21,339 nucleotides of DNA from Limnohabitans sp. GTDB lineage: Bacteria; Planctomycetota; Phycisphaerae; Phycisphaerales; SM1A02. The stretch is from NCBI GenBank assembly GCA_030054275.1, contig JASGCF010000016.1, positions 1-21,339 of the forward strand, given 5' to 3'. The notes beneath the pieces are model-generated. The model saw only the letters and a list, made by a program, of their open reading frames with translations, did no database searches and was not told the origin of the DNA. Positions within the stretch are counted from its first letter, which is position 1; each line of letters opens with the position of its first letter. Position numbers and translations under genes: made by a program. Of this stretch, positions 8,000 through 15,449 are shown piece after piece.

Positions 8000-9241
8000 T
8001 CATGTGCGCTGCGCAGCAAACAACCCGCGCACACCGATCCAATCGCCATGACGCAGCGCTCGCCACAGGCGTTCCGGCCAGTCGCCGTACATGAATGGGC
8101 GCTCGAGAAGCGGAAACGCGCAAAGGCACAGCGCTGTCACGAGGAGCGCAAACGGCAGTCCGAGGAAGAACACCACGCGCTCAAACGATCCGCCGATGAC
8201 TGGCGCGTCGACAAACGGCGCAAGAAATCGTCCAGCGCCGCTGACTACAAGAAAGTGCAAGAGATAGATCGTGTAACACGCGCCGCCGATCGCCGTCACA
8301 AGCGGCAGAGAGAGTACGGCGCGCACCAGTCGACCGCGGAACGCACCCAACAGCACAGCGAACAAACCAAGCGGAAGGAGCGCGATACCCCATGCGCTGA
8401 CTTCAAGCGCGCGATAGGTCGCAAGCATGGCCACGAGTCCAGCGAGAAAGGCGAGGTCATAGAGAGAGGACCTCACTCGCATCTTGTGCGCAAGTTCTCG
8501 CGTTGTCCAAAGATCTGCGACCAACATTCCAACCAAGAAGAACGCGATTTCGCTTCCAAGCCACGAACCATGTTGTAGTGGACCACCGAGCGGCGGAAGT
8601 TCTGCGCCGCTCAATCGCACGCGTGCTGCGTATACAGACGCGAGCGCAATCGCAACAACCAGAATCGCGCGCCGTAGAGTGTCCGAGCGAAGCGCAAAGA
8701 TCGCGGCGAGAAACGGTGCAAGTACATAGAACTGCACTTCGATTTCAAGACTCCATGAAATGAAAAATGCCCACGGCGTTTCGCCAAAAAGTGCCGTGCG
8801 CAGATAGACAGCGCCTGCGAGAAAATCTTCGATACGAAAATTTTCGCGCGCTGTCATGAAGACGCCTACGCCGAACAGCACAAGAGCAATCAAGTATGGC
8901 GGCTCAATGCGTGTGATTCGCTTCACATAGAAAGCACGCAGCGACGGCTTCCGCTCACCGAGCAGAAAGTGACGCGCAAACGGAAGCGTGACGACGAAGC
9001 CTGAAATCGCAAAGAAGAGTTGCACACCCAAGAAGCCGTGCGAAATCGACCAACCAAAGAGCGTACGAAGCGGATCAACTCCGTTGGTTGAGGCAACGAT
9101 CTCCGGTGCCTTCACAACCATGTACATCACCGAGTGAAACAACACGACGGGCAAAATTGCGACAGCGCGTAGTCCATCGAGTTCGGGCAAAAACGCACCA
9201 GTCGATGTGACGCGGCGGAAAAGGTGAGCTGGAAATGGCAT
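8000..9241 (-). CDS. acyltransferase family 3 membrane protein (OafA/YrhL type)
   Basis: The 413-residue integral membrane protein begins with the family signature FLPELDGLRAVAILPVVLFH (residues about 17-36). This includes the R/D-rich LDGLRA start of the first helix and the conserved His thought to be catalytic. About ten hydrophobic helices follow, and the sequence GFLGVQLFFAISGFVVTLPF at about 70-90 is the typical second signature (FF-ISGF). Family members move acetyl or other acyl groups from the cytoplasm to sugars of O-antigen, exopolysaccharide or peptidoglycan. The substrate cannot be told from sequence, and no glycan-assembly cluster surrounds it. Length is normal for a stand-alone member with no SGNH domain. 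No strong ribosome site precedes ATG 9241, but a sigma-70-like promoter lies just upstream. Confidence 0.93.
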   Translation of the reverse strand: MPFPAHLFRRVTSTGAFLPELDGLRAVAILPVVLFHSVMYMVVKAPEIVASTNGVDPLRTLFGWSISHGFLGVQLFFAISGFVVTLPFARHFLLGERKPSLRAFYVKRITRIEPPYLIALVLFGVGVFMTARENFRIEDFLAGAVYLRTALFGETPWAFFISWSLEIEVQFYVLAPFLAAIFALRSDTLRRAILVVAIALASVYAARVRLSGAELPPLGGPLQHGSWLGSEIAFFLVGMLVADLWTTRELAHKMRVRSSLYDLAFLAGLVAMLATYRALEVSAWGIALLPLGLFAVLLGAFRGRLVRAVLSLPLVTAIGGACYTIYLLHFLVVSGAGRFLAPFVDAPVIGGSFERVVFFLGLPFALLVTALCLCAFPLLERPFMYGDWPERLWRALRHGDWIGVRGLFAAQRT

Positions 9242-9276
9242 GTGTAAAAGCGACCGCTGCTGTCATCGACTTCTCA

Positions 9277-9305
9277 CATACACCCTGTTGAGAATTGTGG
9301 GTCAA
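9277..9305 (-). promoter_or_regulatory. possible sigma-70-like promoter for the acyltransferase gene
   Basis: On the minus strand TTGACC (9305-9300) is separated by 17 bases from TGTATG (9282-9277), which lies 35 bases before the start codon. The -35 matches the consensus at five of six positions and the -10 at only three of six. Placement and spacing support it, the weak -10 does not. Confidence 0.35.
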
Positions 9306-9371
9306 GATGCTCTCGCACGCATCGCAACAGCATGTTTGCTTCATCACGCGTTGATCTTGCGGCACACAAGC

Positions 9372-9419
9372 GTTTTGTGGTCAAAAGTTTTTGTGGTCAC
9401 AAGTTCTTGTGGTCACAAG
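9372..9419. repeat. 16-bp tandem repeat of dyads, spanning the dockerin gene stop
   Basis: Three adjacent 16-base units occupy 9372-9387, 9388-9403 and 9404-9419. The last reads TTCTTGTGGTCACAAG and the others differ by a few bases. Each unit is itself an inverted repeat around a GT centre (CTTGTG-GT-CACAAG in the cleanest copy). The unit nearest the gene supplies the last two codons and TGA stop (9413-9415) of the dockerin gene. The other two lie in the 170-base gap before the acyltransferase gene. Tandem dyads could be a protein-binding array or a 3' mRNA structure. Confidence 0.9.
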
Positions 9420-10264
9420 TCGCAGGCGCCCCACGACTGCAACAACAGTGACAGGTCGCCCGCTGCAACAACGCCGTCACCGTCGATATCCGCTGTGGTC
9501 CCCAGTTCGTCCCAATGAAGAAGAAGGATCGAAAGATCTGCCGCATCCCGAGAGCCATCTTGATTGATATCACCGAGACAGAGCACGCCTGCGCATGGCG
9601 GGTTCGCGCGACCAACTGTTTCGGTTGGAGATGCTGCGCTGTATGACATCGCGCCCATCACCCATGCGTCGGTGTCAAGACATCGACGCGCTGCGAAGAT
9701 GAATATGCCACCCGCTGGGCCAACGCGCGACGGAGCGTAGGTCCATTCGCTCGTCACTCCTTCTCCGCCCCAAACAAAACTCACTCCATCGAGTACCTCA
9801 CTCCACGGCTCATGATCAAGCGCACCATCGTCATCAAGATCAAGATCATCGCCCACAAAAAGTTTCGCCCCGCGCACGAGAAGTACGGTGAGATTGTCAG
9901 CATCTTCAAGATGTGGATCGGCAGCGAGATCTGGGTCGACGAGCAGCAAGCCGCTCGCATGGATCAAAAACGCACGATCGGTTGGTACAACGCGACCGCT
10001 CAATGAGATGACACTCTCAACAACGCCACTGTTTCCAAGTTGTGGGCCCAAGGCGTCGTCATCATCACCAAGCACCACAATCGACAATCCATCAAGCGGG
10101 TACCCAGCGACGCCCATAAGCTCGATGTACTCAACATTGACCAAGGGTGGCAGCGAGTCGATGCGGACTTCGCTGAGTTTCGGTGGCGGCACGAGCGCCG
10201 CAGTACTGCTCGAAAGAAGCAGAACCATGGCGATCGCAGAGAAGCGAAATGGCCTTGTTTCCAT
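9413..10264 (-). CDS. exported lamin-tail-like protein with C-terminal type I dockerin
   Basis: From ATG 10264 the product has 283 residues. An upstream ATG (10312) would add 16 residues before the basic and hydrophobic signal peptide METRPFRFSAIAMVLLLSSS, so the later start is preferred. The middle resembles a lamin-tail-like domain (VEYIELMGVAGYPLDGLSIV, RAFLIHASG) and includes an Asp-rich, calcium-loop-like stretch, DDLDLDDDGALDHE. The last about 55 residues hold two dockerin calcium-binding repeats, GDINQDGSRDAADLSILL and ADIDGDGVVAAGDLSLLL, ending in SWGACDL. Such dockerin tails are abundant in Phycisphaerae secreted proteins and need not mean a cellulosome. No cohesin was seen in this window. 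The stop codon lies inside a 16-bp repeat array. Confidence 0.88.
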   Translation of the reverse strand: METRPFRFSAIAMVLLLSSSTAALVPPPKLSEVRIDSLPPLVNVEYIELMGVAGYPLDGLSIVVLGDDDDALGPQLGNSGVVESVISLSGRVVPTDRAFLIHASGLLLVDPDLAADPHLEDADNLTVLLVRGAKLFVGDDLDLDDDGALDHEPWSEVLDGVSFVWGGEGVTSEWTYAPSRVGPAGGIFIFAARRCLDTDAWVMGAMSYSAASPTETVGRANPPCAGVLCLGDINQDGSRDAADLSILLLHWDELGTTADIDGDGVVAAGDLSLLLQSWGACDL

Positions 10265-10357
10265 ACCCTTCACGGTACAGCGCACTCGGGCGTCGGCAAG
10301 CGGACAGTGCAAAGTTCCGCCATTCGCGATGGGCCTGACGACAACCCTCCCAAAGAA

Positions 10358-10380
10358 CAGGCGCCCATGTAGGGCGCCTG
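10358..10380 (-). terminator. intrinsic terminator after trxA
   Basis: CAGGCGCCC (10358-10366) and GGGCGCCTG (10372-10380) form a perfect 9-bp GC-rich stem with a five-base loop, 51 bases beyond the trxA stop. On the minus strand it is followed by TTCTTTGGG, a short T-rich tract. It separates trxA from the dockerin gene. Confidence 0.75.
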
Positions 10381-10431
10381 AGAGTCGTTTCTTGCATTGT
10401 CACTTCTTCAACGAGGTCTGCAATCTATGCC

Positions 10432-10761
10432 TCAGAGCGCAGCATCAATCATCTTTGCGAATTCTGGCTTTGGCTTGATTCCCATCGTCTTCGAGACAAC
10501 TTGGCCGCCCTTGACCACGATGACGCATGGAATGCTCTGCACATTGAACTTGAGTGCGAGGTTCCGATTTGCATCGACATCCACCTTGCCAACCTTCGCG
10601 CGACCTTGGTACTCGCTTGCGAGTTGATCGATGGTGGGGCCAATCATGCGGCACGGTTGGCACCATTCAGCCCAGAAGTCGATGAGAACTGGAACATTGC
10701 TGCTTGCGACTTCGCTGTCGTAGTTGGATTCGGTAATGGTCAGAGTGTCGGCACCAGCCAT
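10432..10761 (-). CDS. trxA: thioredoxin with WCQPC active site
   Basis: The 109-residue cytoplasmic protein has the full thioredoxin fold: VPVLIDFWAEWCQPCRMIGP (residues 24-42, active Cys34 and Cys37), KVDVDANRNLALKFNV, and the cis-proline loop QSIPC (Pro78). Thioredoxins reduce protein disulfides and are recharged by thioredoxin reductase, which is not in the window. The usual WCGPC is WCQPC here, and the residue after the cis-proline is Cys79 where Escherichia coli has Thr. Both changes are near the active surface and may alter redox potential or partners. An ATG 18 bases upstream is in frame, but the CAGGAG site six bases before 10761 decides the start. The gene is monocistronic in appearance, with a 176-base gap after folP and a terminator at its end. 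Confidence 0.93.
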   Translation of the reverse strand: MAGADTLTITESNYDSEVASSNVPVLIDFWAEWCQPCRMIGPTIDQLASEYQGRAKVGKVDVDANRNLALKFNVQSIPCVIVVKGGQVVSKTMGIKPKPEFAKMIDAAL

Positions 10762-10767
10762 GGTGAT

Positions 10768-10773
10768 CTCCTG
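10768..10773 (-). promoter_or_regulatory. Shine-Dalgarno site setting the trxA start
   Basis: CAGGAG on the minus strand ends six bases before ATG 10761. It overlaps the six-codon N-terminal extension that would follow from the alternative ATG at 10779, which argues for the shorter protein. It is one of few clear ribosome sites in the window. Confidence 0.75.
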
Positions 10774-10905
10774 CGTCAATCGAAATGGGGCGAGTGGGTT
10801 GGAATGTCAGAACACTTGGTCGCGGCGGATGTCCGCTGCTTTCCATGAGCCGTTTCCAGCCACGCATCGTAGCGATGGGCTGCGTGTTCCGGAGCGCGTG
10901 AATTC

Positions 10906-10923
10906 CGCGCGTTTCGCGCGTTT
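10906..10923. repeat. 9-bp direct repeat between folP and trxA
   Basis: CGCGCGTTT occurs twice in a row (10906-10914 and 10915-10923), followed by a partial CGCCGCG, a few bases beyond the folP stop codon. It is GC-rich and self-complementary in part. No function is assigned. Confidence 0.7.
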
Positions 10924-10937
10924 CGCCGCGTGTTGAT

Positions 10938-11819
10938 TCAGATGCCCGCGCCCTTCAGTACGGCATGCGCGACAAGCAGTGCCTCACGGTGCGCGCCGAC
11001 ATCATGCGCGCGAACAATGCGTGCGCCACCACCATACGCAGCCACAGCCGCGACGACCGAACCGATGATGCGCTGCTCTGGATCTGTGCGACCGCTCACG
11101 GCGCCAAGGAAGCTCTTGCGGCTTGCGCCGACAAGGACTGGGTAACCAAGCGCCGCGAGCTCGCTCGTGCGCGCCACGAGTTCGAAATTCTGCGCGACGG
11201 TTTTCCCAAATCCAAGACCTGGATCAAGCGCAATCGACTCCCGTGCGATTCCTGCTGCCATCGCGATTTCCGCTCGTGCAAGCAAGAAATCGCCAACCGT
11301 CTTCACAACATCGCTGTACTCGGGGGCGCGCTCGTAGCGATCGGAGTAACTGTCGTCTGATGGCGCAGCGAGTCGATGCATCAACACGACGCCTGCGCCA
11401 CGGCGCGCGAGCAGCGGGAACATGCCTCGATCATCCGTTCCCGCGCTCACATCATTCACGAAGTCGGCGCCGGCGTCGAGCGCCGCGGCTGCGACCGTCG
11501 CATTTGTGGTGTCGATAGAAATCGCCACATGTGAGCGTGCGCGAATGCGCGAAATCGTGGGAATCACACGGCGAATCTGCTCTTCAGCAGAGACCTGCTG
11601 CGCGCCTGGACGCGTGCTCTCGCCGCCAACATCAATCACAGACGCACCCTGCTCGACCAAATCAAGTGCGTGCTGTGCTGCTTCTTCAAACGACGCAAAC
11701 TGACCACCATCGGAAAAACTATCTGGCGTCACATTCACAACACCCATGATCGCGAACGGATCAAGTGACAACACTCGATCTGCACTCACAGGAAAGAACC
11801 GTGCTTCATCAAGACTCAT
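10938..11819 (-). CDS. folP: dihydropteroate synthase
   Basis: The 293-residue TIM-barrel enzyme condenses 4-aminobenzoate with 6-hydroxymethyl-7,8-dihydropterin diphosphate in folate synthesis, in the cytoplasm. Signature segments are in order: MGVVNVTPDSFSDGG near residues 25-39 (phosphate/pterin loop), GASVIDVGGESTRPGA, ISIDTTNA, NDVSAG, VVLMH, DPGLGFGKT, LVGASRKSFLG and the closing RAHDV. All expected pterin- and phosphate-binding residues are visible. Length is normal. The start codon overlaps the stop of the upstream exported-protein gene as ATGA, so expression is probably coupled to it. No other folate gene is in the window. The spacing to trxA is 176 bases and that gene is likely separate. 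Confidence 0.97.
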   Translation of the reverse strand: MSLDEARFFPVSADRVLSLDPFAIMGVVNVTPDSFSDGGQFASFEEAAQHALDLVEQGASVIDVGGESTRPGAQQVSAEEQIRRVIPTISRIRARSHVAISIDTTNATVAAAALDAGADFVNDVSAGTDDRGMFPLLARRGAGVVLMHRLAAPSDDSYSDRYERAPEYSDVVKTVGDFLLARAEIAMAAGIARESIALDPGLGFGKTVAQNFELVARTSELAALGYPVLVGASRKSFLGAVSGRTDPEQRIIGSVVAAVAAYGGGARIVRAHDVGAHREALLVAHAVLKGAGI

Positions 11820-13756
11820 GGTTGCGAACCCTGTGAAGGTCCGGCGGGTGATGCGGCACGCGACACGCCGCTTTGCGCTGCGAGTTTGAGGATCGCCGCA
11901 GGAACCACAATTGCTGTGCGGGCGCGCCCCTTCTCCAAATCAATAGCCAGCGCAATTGGCTCTGCATCCGCAGGCACTGTCGGCAACATGGTCTTCAATT
12001 GCTCTTCGCTCACAAAGCTCGATGCGATTTGTCCGGCGAGTCCAATCACGCGCCCAACGCCGATCATGACTTCAACATCGCGCGTACGGGGCAACCACTC
12101 CTCGATGGAAGTGACCGTCGCATCGTTGACGAGCGTGCCCTTTCCGCTTGCGGCTTCAAGCGCGCGATCAAAGACATCCGGCCGCTGACTAAATGTCACC
12201 ACCACACCGTCCTTGGTGGAACGCGCCAAGCCGTGTACGCCACGCGCGCCAAAGATGAACTGTTTCGCCAATCGCTCAAAATCAAGGCCGGGTCGCTGCG
12301 AGGCGTCGACCACGGTTTCCTTCAATTCAAACGCTTCTGCGATGGTGCCACTTTTGAGTTTCTTGCCTTCTGTCCAAGTCGCCTCGCGTCGAAGACCCGC
12401 GCCTTCTCCAGCCAATGCTTCAAGGCCTGTGCGCATCCTTCGAAGTGTGCGCTCAGGTGCGCGTGAGCCAACAAACATTGCAGAGTCGTTCAACGCGCCA
12501 CCAACGGCAACACCGAGTTTCGACGGATATGCAGCAAGTTGCAGCGATGTGATATCTGCGCCATCGGTGTAGGTCCATTCCGGTAGCACTGCGCGACCAA
12601 CACCGATGAGATCAAGCAATTCGCCAACGCGCGCGATACCACCGAGCGCATCAACATCCATCGCAAGCGCAGCATAAAACGGCTTTTCTGGAAGCGCATT
12701 GAACTGCGCCTCGCCGCGCTTCTCACCGCCTTGCATCACTTGCGCAAGTTGTGAGGAGGGTTCCGCAACACCGAGTGCACCAACAAATAAACCAAGCGGA
12801 TCGATGTCGATTGCAACAACACCATCCGCCAACATGTCCATCAACTCAAAGGATTTTTCGCGGCCAATCGCGCCGTTGCCGCCAAATTGCGAGAACGGGA
12901 TGCCACCCACCACAGCCGAAGAAGCGTTGTTTCCTTGTTCCGCGTCATCCGCGGCGCGGGCCTCTGCAGCCCGAGCCATCGCGCGACCCGTTTCTACAGC
13001 TGCATGCAGTGCGTCACGCGAACCCCACGCAACAAGATCTGCGCGTGCAAGCCATGCGAACTCTGCGTCCTTCGATGTCGCAGCTTCGCCGCTCGAAAGC
13101 CGCGACAAAAATCGGTCGCCTACGCCACGCGGCATGTCCGCGGTTGGCAGTGATTCGCGCGTTGGCGCAAGCGCAACGCGCCCATCCAATTTGCGCGCAT
13201 ACAGCGTGATTCCCTGCGCACTGGTGAACGCATCGTCGCCTTTCTCTGCGTCTGGCTTCAGATTCGCTGTGAGAAAGGCATCTGCATCTGTCACCGGAAC
13301 GAGCACGGTTGGCAGCGGTTGCGTTTGCTCCACTGCGACGGCCGTCGCTGGCGGGAAATATGCGACCAATGGCCCTTCTTCGTCGAGGTTCGCGCCAACC
13401 CCAAGTTGCGCCTTCAGAACATCAATGGGACGACCCATGGCGAGCACTCCGCCGCCGCCGATCGCCTCGACCAACTGCTCGATGTCTTGACTGGTGCGCT
13501 TCATGCTTGGAATGACGATAAACGACACTGCATTCTCGGGAACCCACGAGAGCGCCTTTGCAAGCGCTGGTGGGAGTTCGCGCGGAGCAATGTTGACGCT
13601 GCGCGGCAAACGCTCGACATGCATCGCGTTGGCAGCAGAAGGTGCTTCCGCGTTGACGAACGGGAACGGCGCCCACGCAAGCAAACCCGCGGCCATTCCT
13701 CCAACCAAACTCGTTCGCACCATGTTCAAGATTGTCAACGAAGAAATTCGCGCCAT
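11816..13756 (-). CDS. exported DUF3352-like protein of unknown function
   Basis: From ATG 13756 the product has 646 residues. The frame is open further upstream to ATG 13978, but that 74-residue extension is arginine-rich, overlaps the divergent gpx start and precedes a normal signal peptide (MARISSLTILNMVRTSLVGG, then AAGLLAWAPFPFVNAEA), so it is not used. The mature part starts with LPPALAKALSWVPENAVSFI, followed by PTVLVPVTDADAFL at about 155-170. This opening, a statement-like VP-(D/E)A segment followed by a V-DADAFL segment, resembles DUF3352-type planctomycete and cyanobacterial proteins. The match is by eye only. A hydrophilic Ala/Glu-rich stretch (about 255-285) and a repeat of similar alpha/beta elements follow. 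It probably acts in the periplasm. Its stop overlaps folP (ATGA), a surprising pairing. Confidence 0.8.
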   Translation of the reverse strand: MARISSLTILNMVRTSLVGGMAAGLLAWAPFPFVNAEAPSAANAMHVERLPRSVNIAPRELPPALAKALSWVPENAVSFIVIPSMKRTSQDIEQLVEAIGGGGVLAMGRPIDVLKAQLGVGANLDEEGPLVAYFPPATAVAVEQTQPLPTVLVPVTDADAFLTANLKPDAEKGDDAFTSAQGITLYARKLDGRVALAPTRESLPTADMPRGVGDRFLSRLSSGEAATSKDAEFAWLARADLVAWGSRDALHAAVETGRAMARAAEARAADDAEQGNNASSAVVGGIPFSQFGGNGAIGREKSFELMDMLADGVVAIDIDPLGLFVGALGVAEPSSQLAQVMQGGEKRGEAQFNALPEKPFYAALAMDVDALGGIARVGELLDLIGVGRAVLPEWTYTDGADITSLQLAAYPSKLGVAVGGALNDSAMFVGSRAPERTLRRMRTGLEALAGEGAGLRREATWTEGKKLKSGTIAEAFELKETVVDASQRPGLDFERLAKQFIFGARGVHGLARSTKDGVVVTFSQRPDVFDRALEAASGKGTLVNDATVTSIEEWLPRTRDVEVMIGVGRVIGLAGQIASSFVSEEQLKTMLPTVPADAEPIALAIDLEKGRARTAIVVPAAILKLAAQSGVSRAASPAGPSQGSQP

Positions 13757-13794
13757 GTGGGTTACTCTACGGTCTCGCGTCTTGTTTTGTCTTC

Positions 13795-13828
13795 GCTGCG
13801 AATCGCAGCAGAGGCTTCGCGCGAAGCC
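13795..13828. promoter_or_regulatory. two adjacent dyads in the divergent promoter region
   Basis: The 125-base gap between the divergent starts at 13756 and 13882 holds GCTGCG-AAT-CGCAGC (13795-13809) and, three bases later, a perfect 16-base palindrome GGCTTCGCGCGAAGCC (13813-13828). Position between divergent genes suits an operator or a shared regulatory element. The second dyad resembles the one at 7687-7702. No regulator gene lies beside it. Confidence 0.5.
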
Positions 13829-13881
13829 GCCCATCCACCCGCAACTTCGCCGCCGTTCTCGGCGCACGACGGACTCACCCC

Positions 13882-14634
13882 ATGACCAATCGATTCCTTG
13901 CAAAGACCGTTTCCCCCGCCCTTTCGACCGTGTTCGCTGCGTTGGCTGGAACCGTTGCCGTCGCGACAGGCCTCGCATGTTCGCAGTCAGCGCCGCAGTC
14001 GGCTGAACTGGATGCGAAGTGGAAAGACGCTTCTTTCTACGACCTCCAAGTGCGCACGCTTGACGGCGCAGACAGCACGCTGCAGGAGTATGCGGGCAAA
14101 GTGACGCTCGTTGTCAATGTCGCAAGTCAGTGCGGACTCACCGGCCAATACGCTGGACTTCAGAAGATGTACGACCGTCTTCGCGAGAAAGGCTTTGTTG
14201 TGATCGGCGTTCCTTCCGGTGACTTTGGCGGACAAGAGTTTGACACAGCCGATGAAATTCGAACCTTCTGCGACACGCGATATAGCGTGACCTTCCCGCT
14301 GCTTGAGAAATCAGTGGTGAAAGCCGGCGAGAAGCAATCGCTGGTTTTCCAGTGCCTTGGAACGAAGACCGGTGAGTTGCCAGGCTGGAATTTCGGGAAG
14401 TATGTCGTCTCGCGCGATGGCAAGCGCGCAGTGTTCTTTCCTTCGACAACATCACCAGAAAGTGCGAAGGTCATCGAGGCGATTGAGCGCTTCCTTGCGG
14501 AGCCAGTGCCTGAGACGGCGAAAACACCTCCCGAGAAAACACCCGAGAAAACACCTGAGAAAACACCCGAGAAGGAGCCCGTGAAGGCACCAGAAACTTC
14601 CGCCGACTCGACCGCAACTCCTCCGAAGGTCTAA
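13882..14634 (+). CDS. glutathione-peroxidase-family thiol peroxidase, exported, with PEKT-repeat tail
   Basis: From ATG 13882 the product has 250 residues. A signal segment (LSTVFAALAGTVAVATGLAC) ends at Cys33, an imperfect lipobox, so a lipoprotein is possible. The peroxidase domain (about 48-205) carries VVNVASQCGLTGQYAGLQ with peroxidatic Cys84, GVPSGDFGGQEF with Gln118, and GWNFGKYVVSRDGK with Trp169 and Asn170, completing the Cys/Gln/Trp/Asn tetrad. Cys130 in EIRTFCDTRYSVTFP matches the Cys-block position of the resolving Cys in thioredoxin-dependent members, so hydroperoxide reduction using a thioredoxin-like donor is inferred. The usual CNQF is SGDF here. The tail from about 210 is Pro/Lys/Glu-rich (PEKT repeated) and unusual for the family. 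The alternative earlier ATG (13732) would overlap the divergent gene and is rejected. No ribosome site is visible. Confidence 0.88.
   Translation: MTNRFLAKTVSPALSTVFAALAGTVAVATGLACSQSAPQSAELDAKWKDASFYDLQVRTLDGADSTLQEYAGKVTLVVNVASQCGLTGQYAGLQKMYDRLREKGFVVIGVPSGDFGGQEFDTADEIRTFCDTRYSVTFPLLEKSVVKAGEKQSLVFQCLGTKTGELPGWNFGKYVVSRDGKRAVFFPSTTSPESAKVIEAIERFLAEPVPETAKTPPEKTPEKTPEKTPEKEPVKAPETSADSTATPPKV
14530..14577 (+). repeat. 12-bp tandem repeat coding for PEKT units
   Basis: Four units, CCCGAGAAAACA twice, CCTGAGAAAACA and CCCGAGAAGGAG, encode PEKT-PEKT-PEKT-PEKE in the peroxidase tail. Unit length is a multiple of three, so copy changes would lengthen or shorten the tail without frameshift. Confidence 0.95.
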
Positions 14635-14717
14635 CGCGCGCCTTCACACGCAGAACCCGACGATTTCCTGTTGTCGCACGCGCCGCGGTGTGCCGTGAAA
14701 CGCATAGTCTGCGGCTT

Positions 14718-15377
14718 ATGCCAAATGGAACAACGCATCAGCCGATCGGTGGGCCTGCTGCGTATCCGCATCCGCGCCCCGGGACACGCGACTGGATCGT
14801 CGCTGCGCTCGTGCTCTTTCTTGTGTGGAGTGGGCTCGCGCCCCGCAGTCATGTGACATGGATGGCCGAGGTCTTTTGGGTCATGGGTGCGATCGTCATG
14901 TGGATTGTGTGGCTGCGGCGACTTCCCTGTACGCACATCGCATTTGCGCTTTTGGTGTTGCACTCGGTGGTGCTGATCATCGGTGGTATCTACACCTATG
15001 CCCATGTTCCACTTGGGCATTGGGTGCAAGAGTGGATCGGTCGCAGTCGCAATGATTACGACCGACTCGGTCATTTCATGCAAGGATTTGCACCAGCGAT
15101 GTTGTGGCGCGAGGTTTTCCTACGCAACGGCGTCGTTGCGGTGCGAGGTTGGCTTGCCACGATTGTGGTTGGCATGTGCCTCGCGTTTTCCGCGTTCTTT
15201 GAGTTGCTTGAGTTCGGCGTTGCCATGGGATTCGGCGACGCATCCACCGATTTCCTCGGCGCTCAAGGCGATGTGTGGGACGCGCAATGGGACATGCTGT
15301 TTTGTCTCATCGGTGCAATCACAGCGCTCGTCTTTCTTGCTCGCATGCAAGACCGACAACTGCGCACTGTTCACTGA
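14718..15377 (+). CDS. DUF2238 (YjdF-type) inner-membrane protein
   Basis: The preferred product has 219 residues from ATG 14718 (an in-frame ATG at 14688 would add ten). After a short Pro/Gly-rich N-terminus, about six hydrophobic helices follow, including DWIVAALVLFLVWSGL, AEVFWVMGAIVMWIVWL and FALLVLHSVVLIIGGIYTY. The loop segment YDRLGHFMQGFAPAMLWREV (about 115-134) with its His and Arg, then FSAFFELLEFG and a late GDVWDAQWDMLFCLIG, fit the DUF2238 family, in which these acidic and His residues are conserved. Function of the family is not established. It lies 83 bases after the peroxidase on the same strand, and may be cotranscribed, but has no visible ribosome site. It converges on glmS, with a 72-base gap in which no strong terminator is seen. 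Confidence 0.88.
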   Translation: MPNGTTHQPIGGPAAYPHPRPGTRDWIVAALVLFLVWSGLAPRSHVTWMAEVFWVMGAIVMWIVWLRRLPCTHIAFALLVLHSVVLIIGGIYTYAHVPLGHWVQEWIGRSRNDYDRLGHFMQGFAPAMLWREVFLRNGVVAVRGWLATIVVGMCLAFSAFFELLEFGVAMGFGDASTDFLGAQGDVWDAQWDMLFCLIGAITALVFLARMQDRQLRTVH

Positions 15378-15449
15378 CGACTGTGCGCGTCGCGTATTCG
15401 AAGCGTGACACTTGTTTGTGAAGTCAGCACCGCCACTCAGACGCAGCGG

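Noticed and set aside
10857..10886. Hairpin between folP and trxA as a folP terminator
   Set aside because: Two competing short stems are possible (CAGCC/GGCTG or CACGCA/TGCGTG) and neither is followed by a T-run, so no confident call.
13757..13978. N-terminal extension of the exported DUF3352-like gene
   Set aside because: The 74 extra residues are Arg-rich, overlap the divergent peroxidase start and would bury the signal peptide.
15361..15390. Inverted GCGCAC/GTGCGC pair at the end of the DUF2238 gene as a terminator
   Set aside because: Only six pairs around an 18-base loop that includes the stop codon, and no T-tract on either side.
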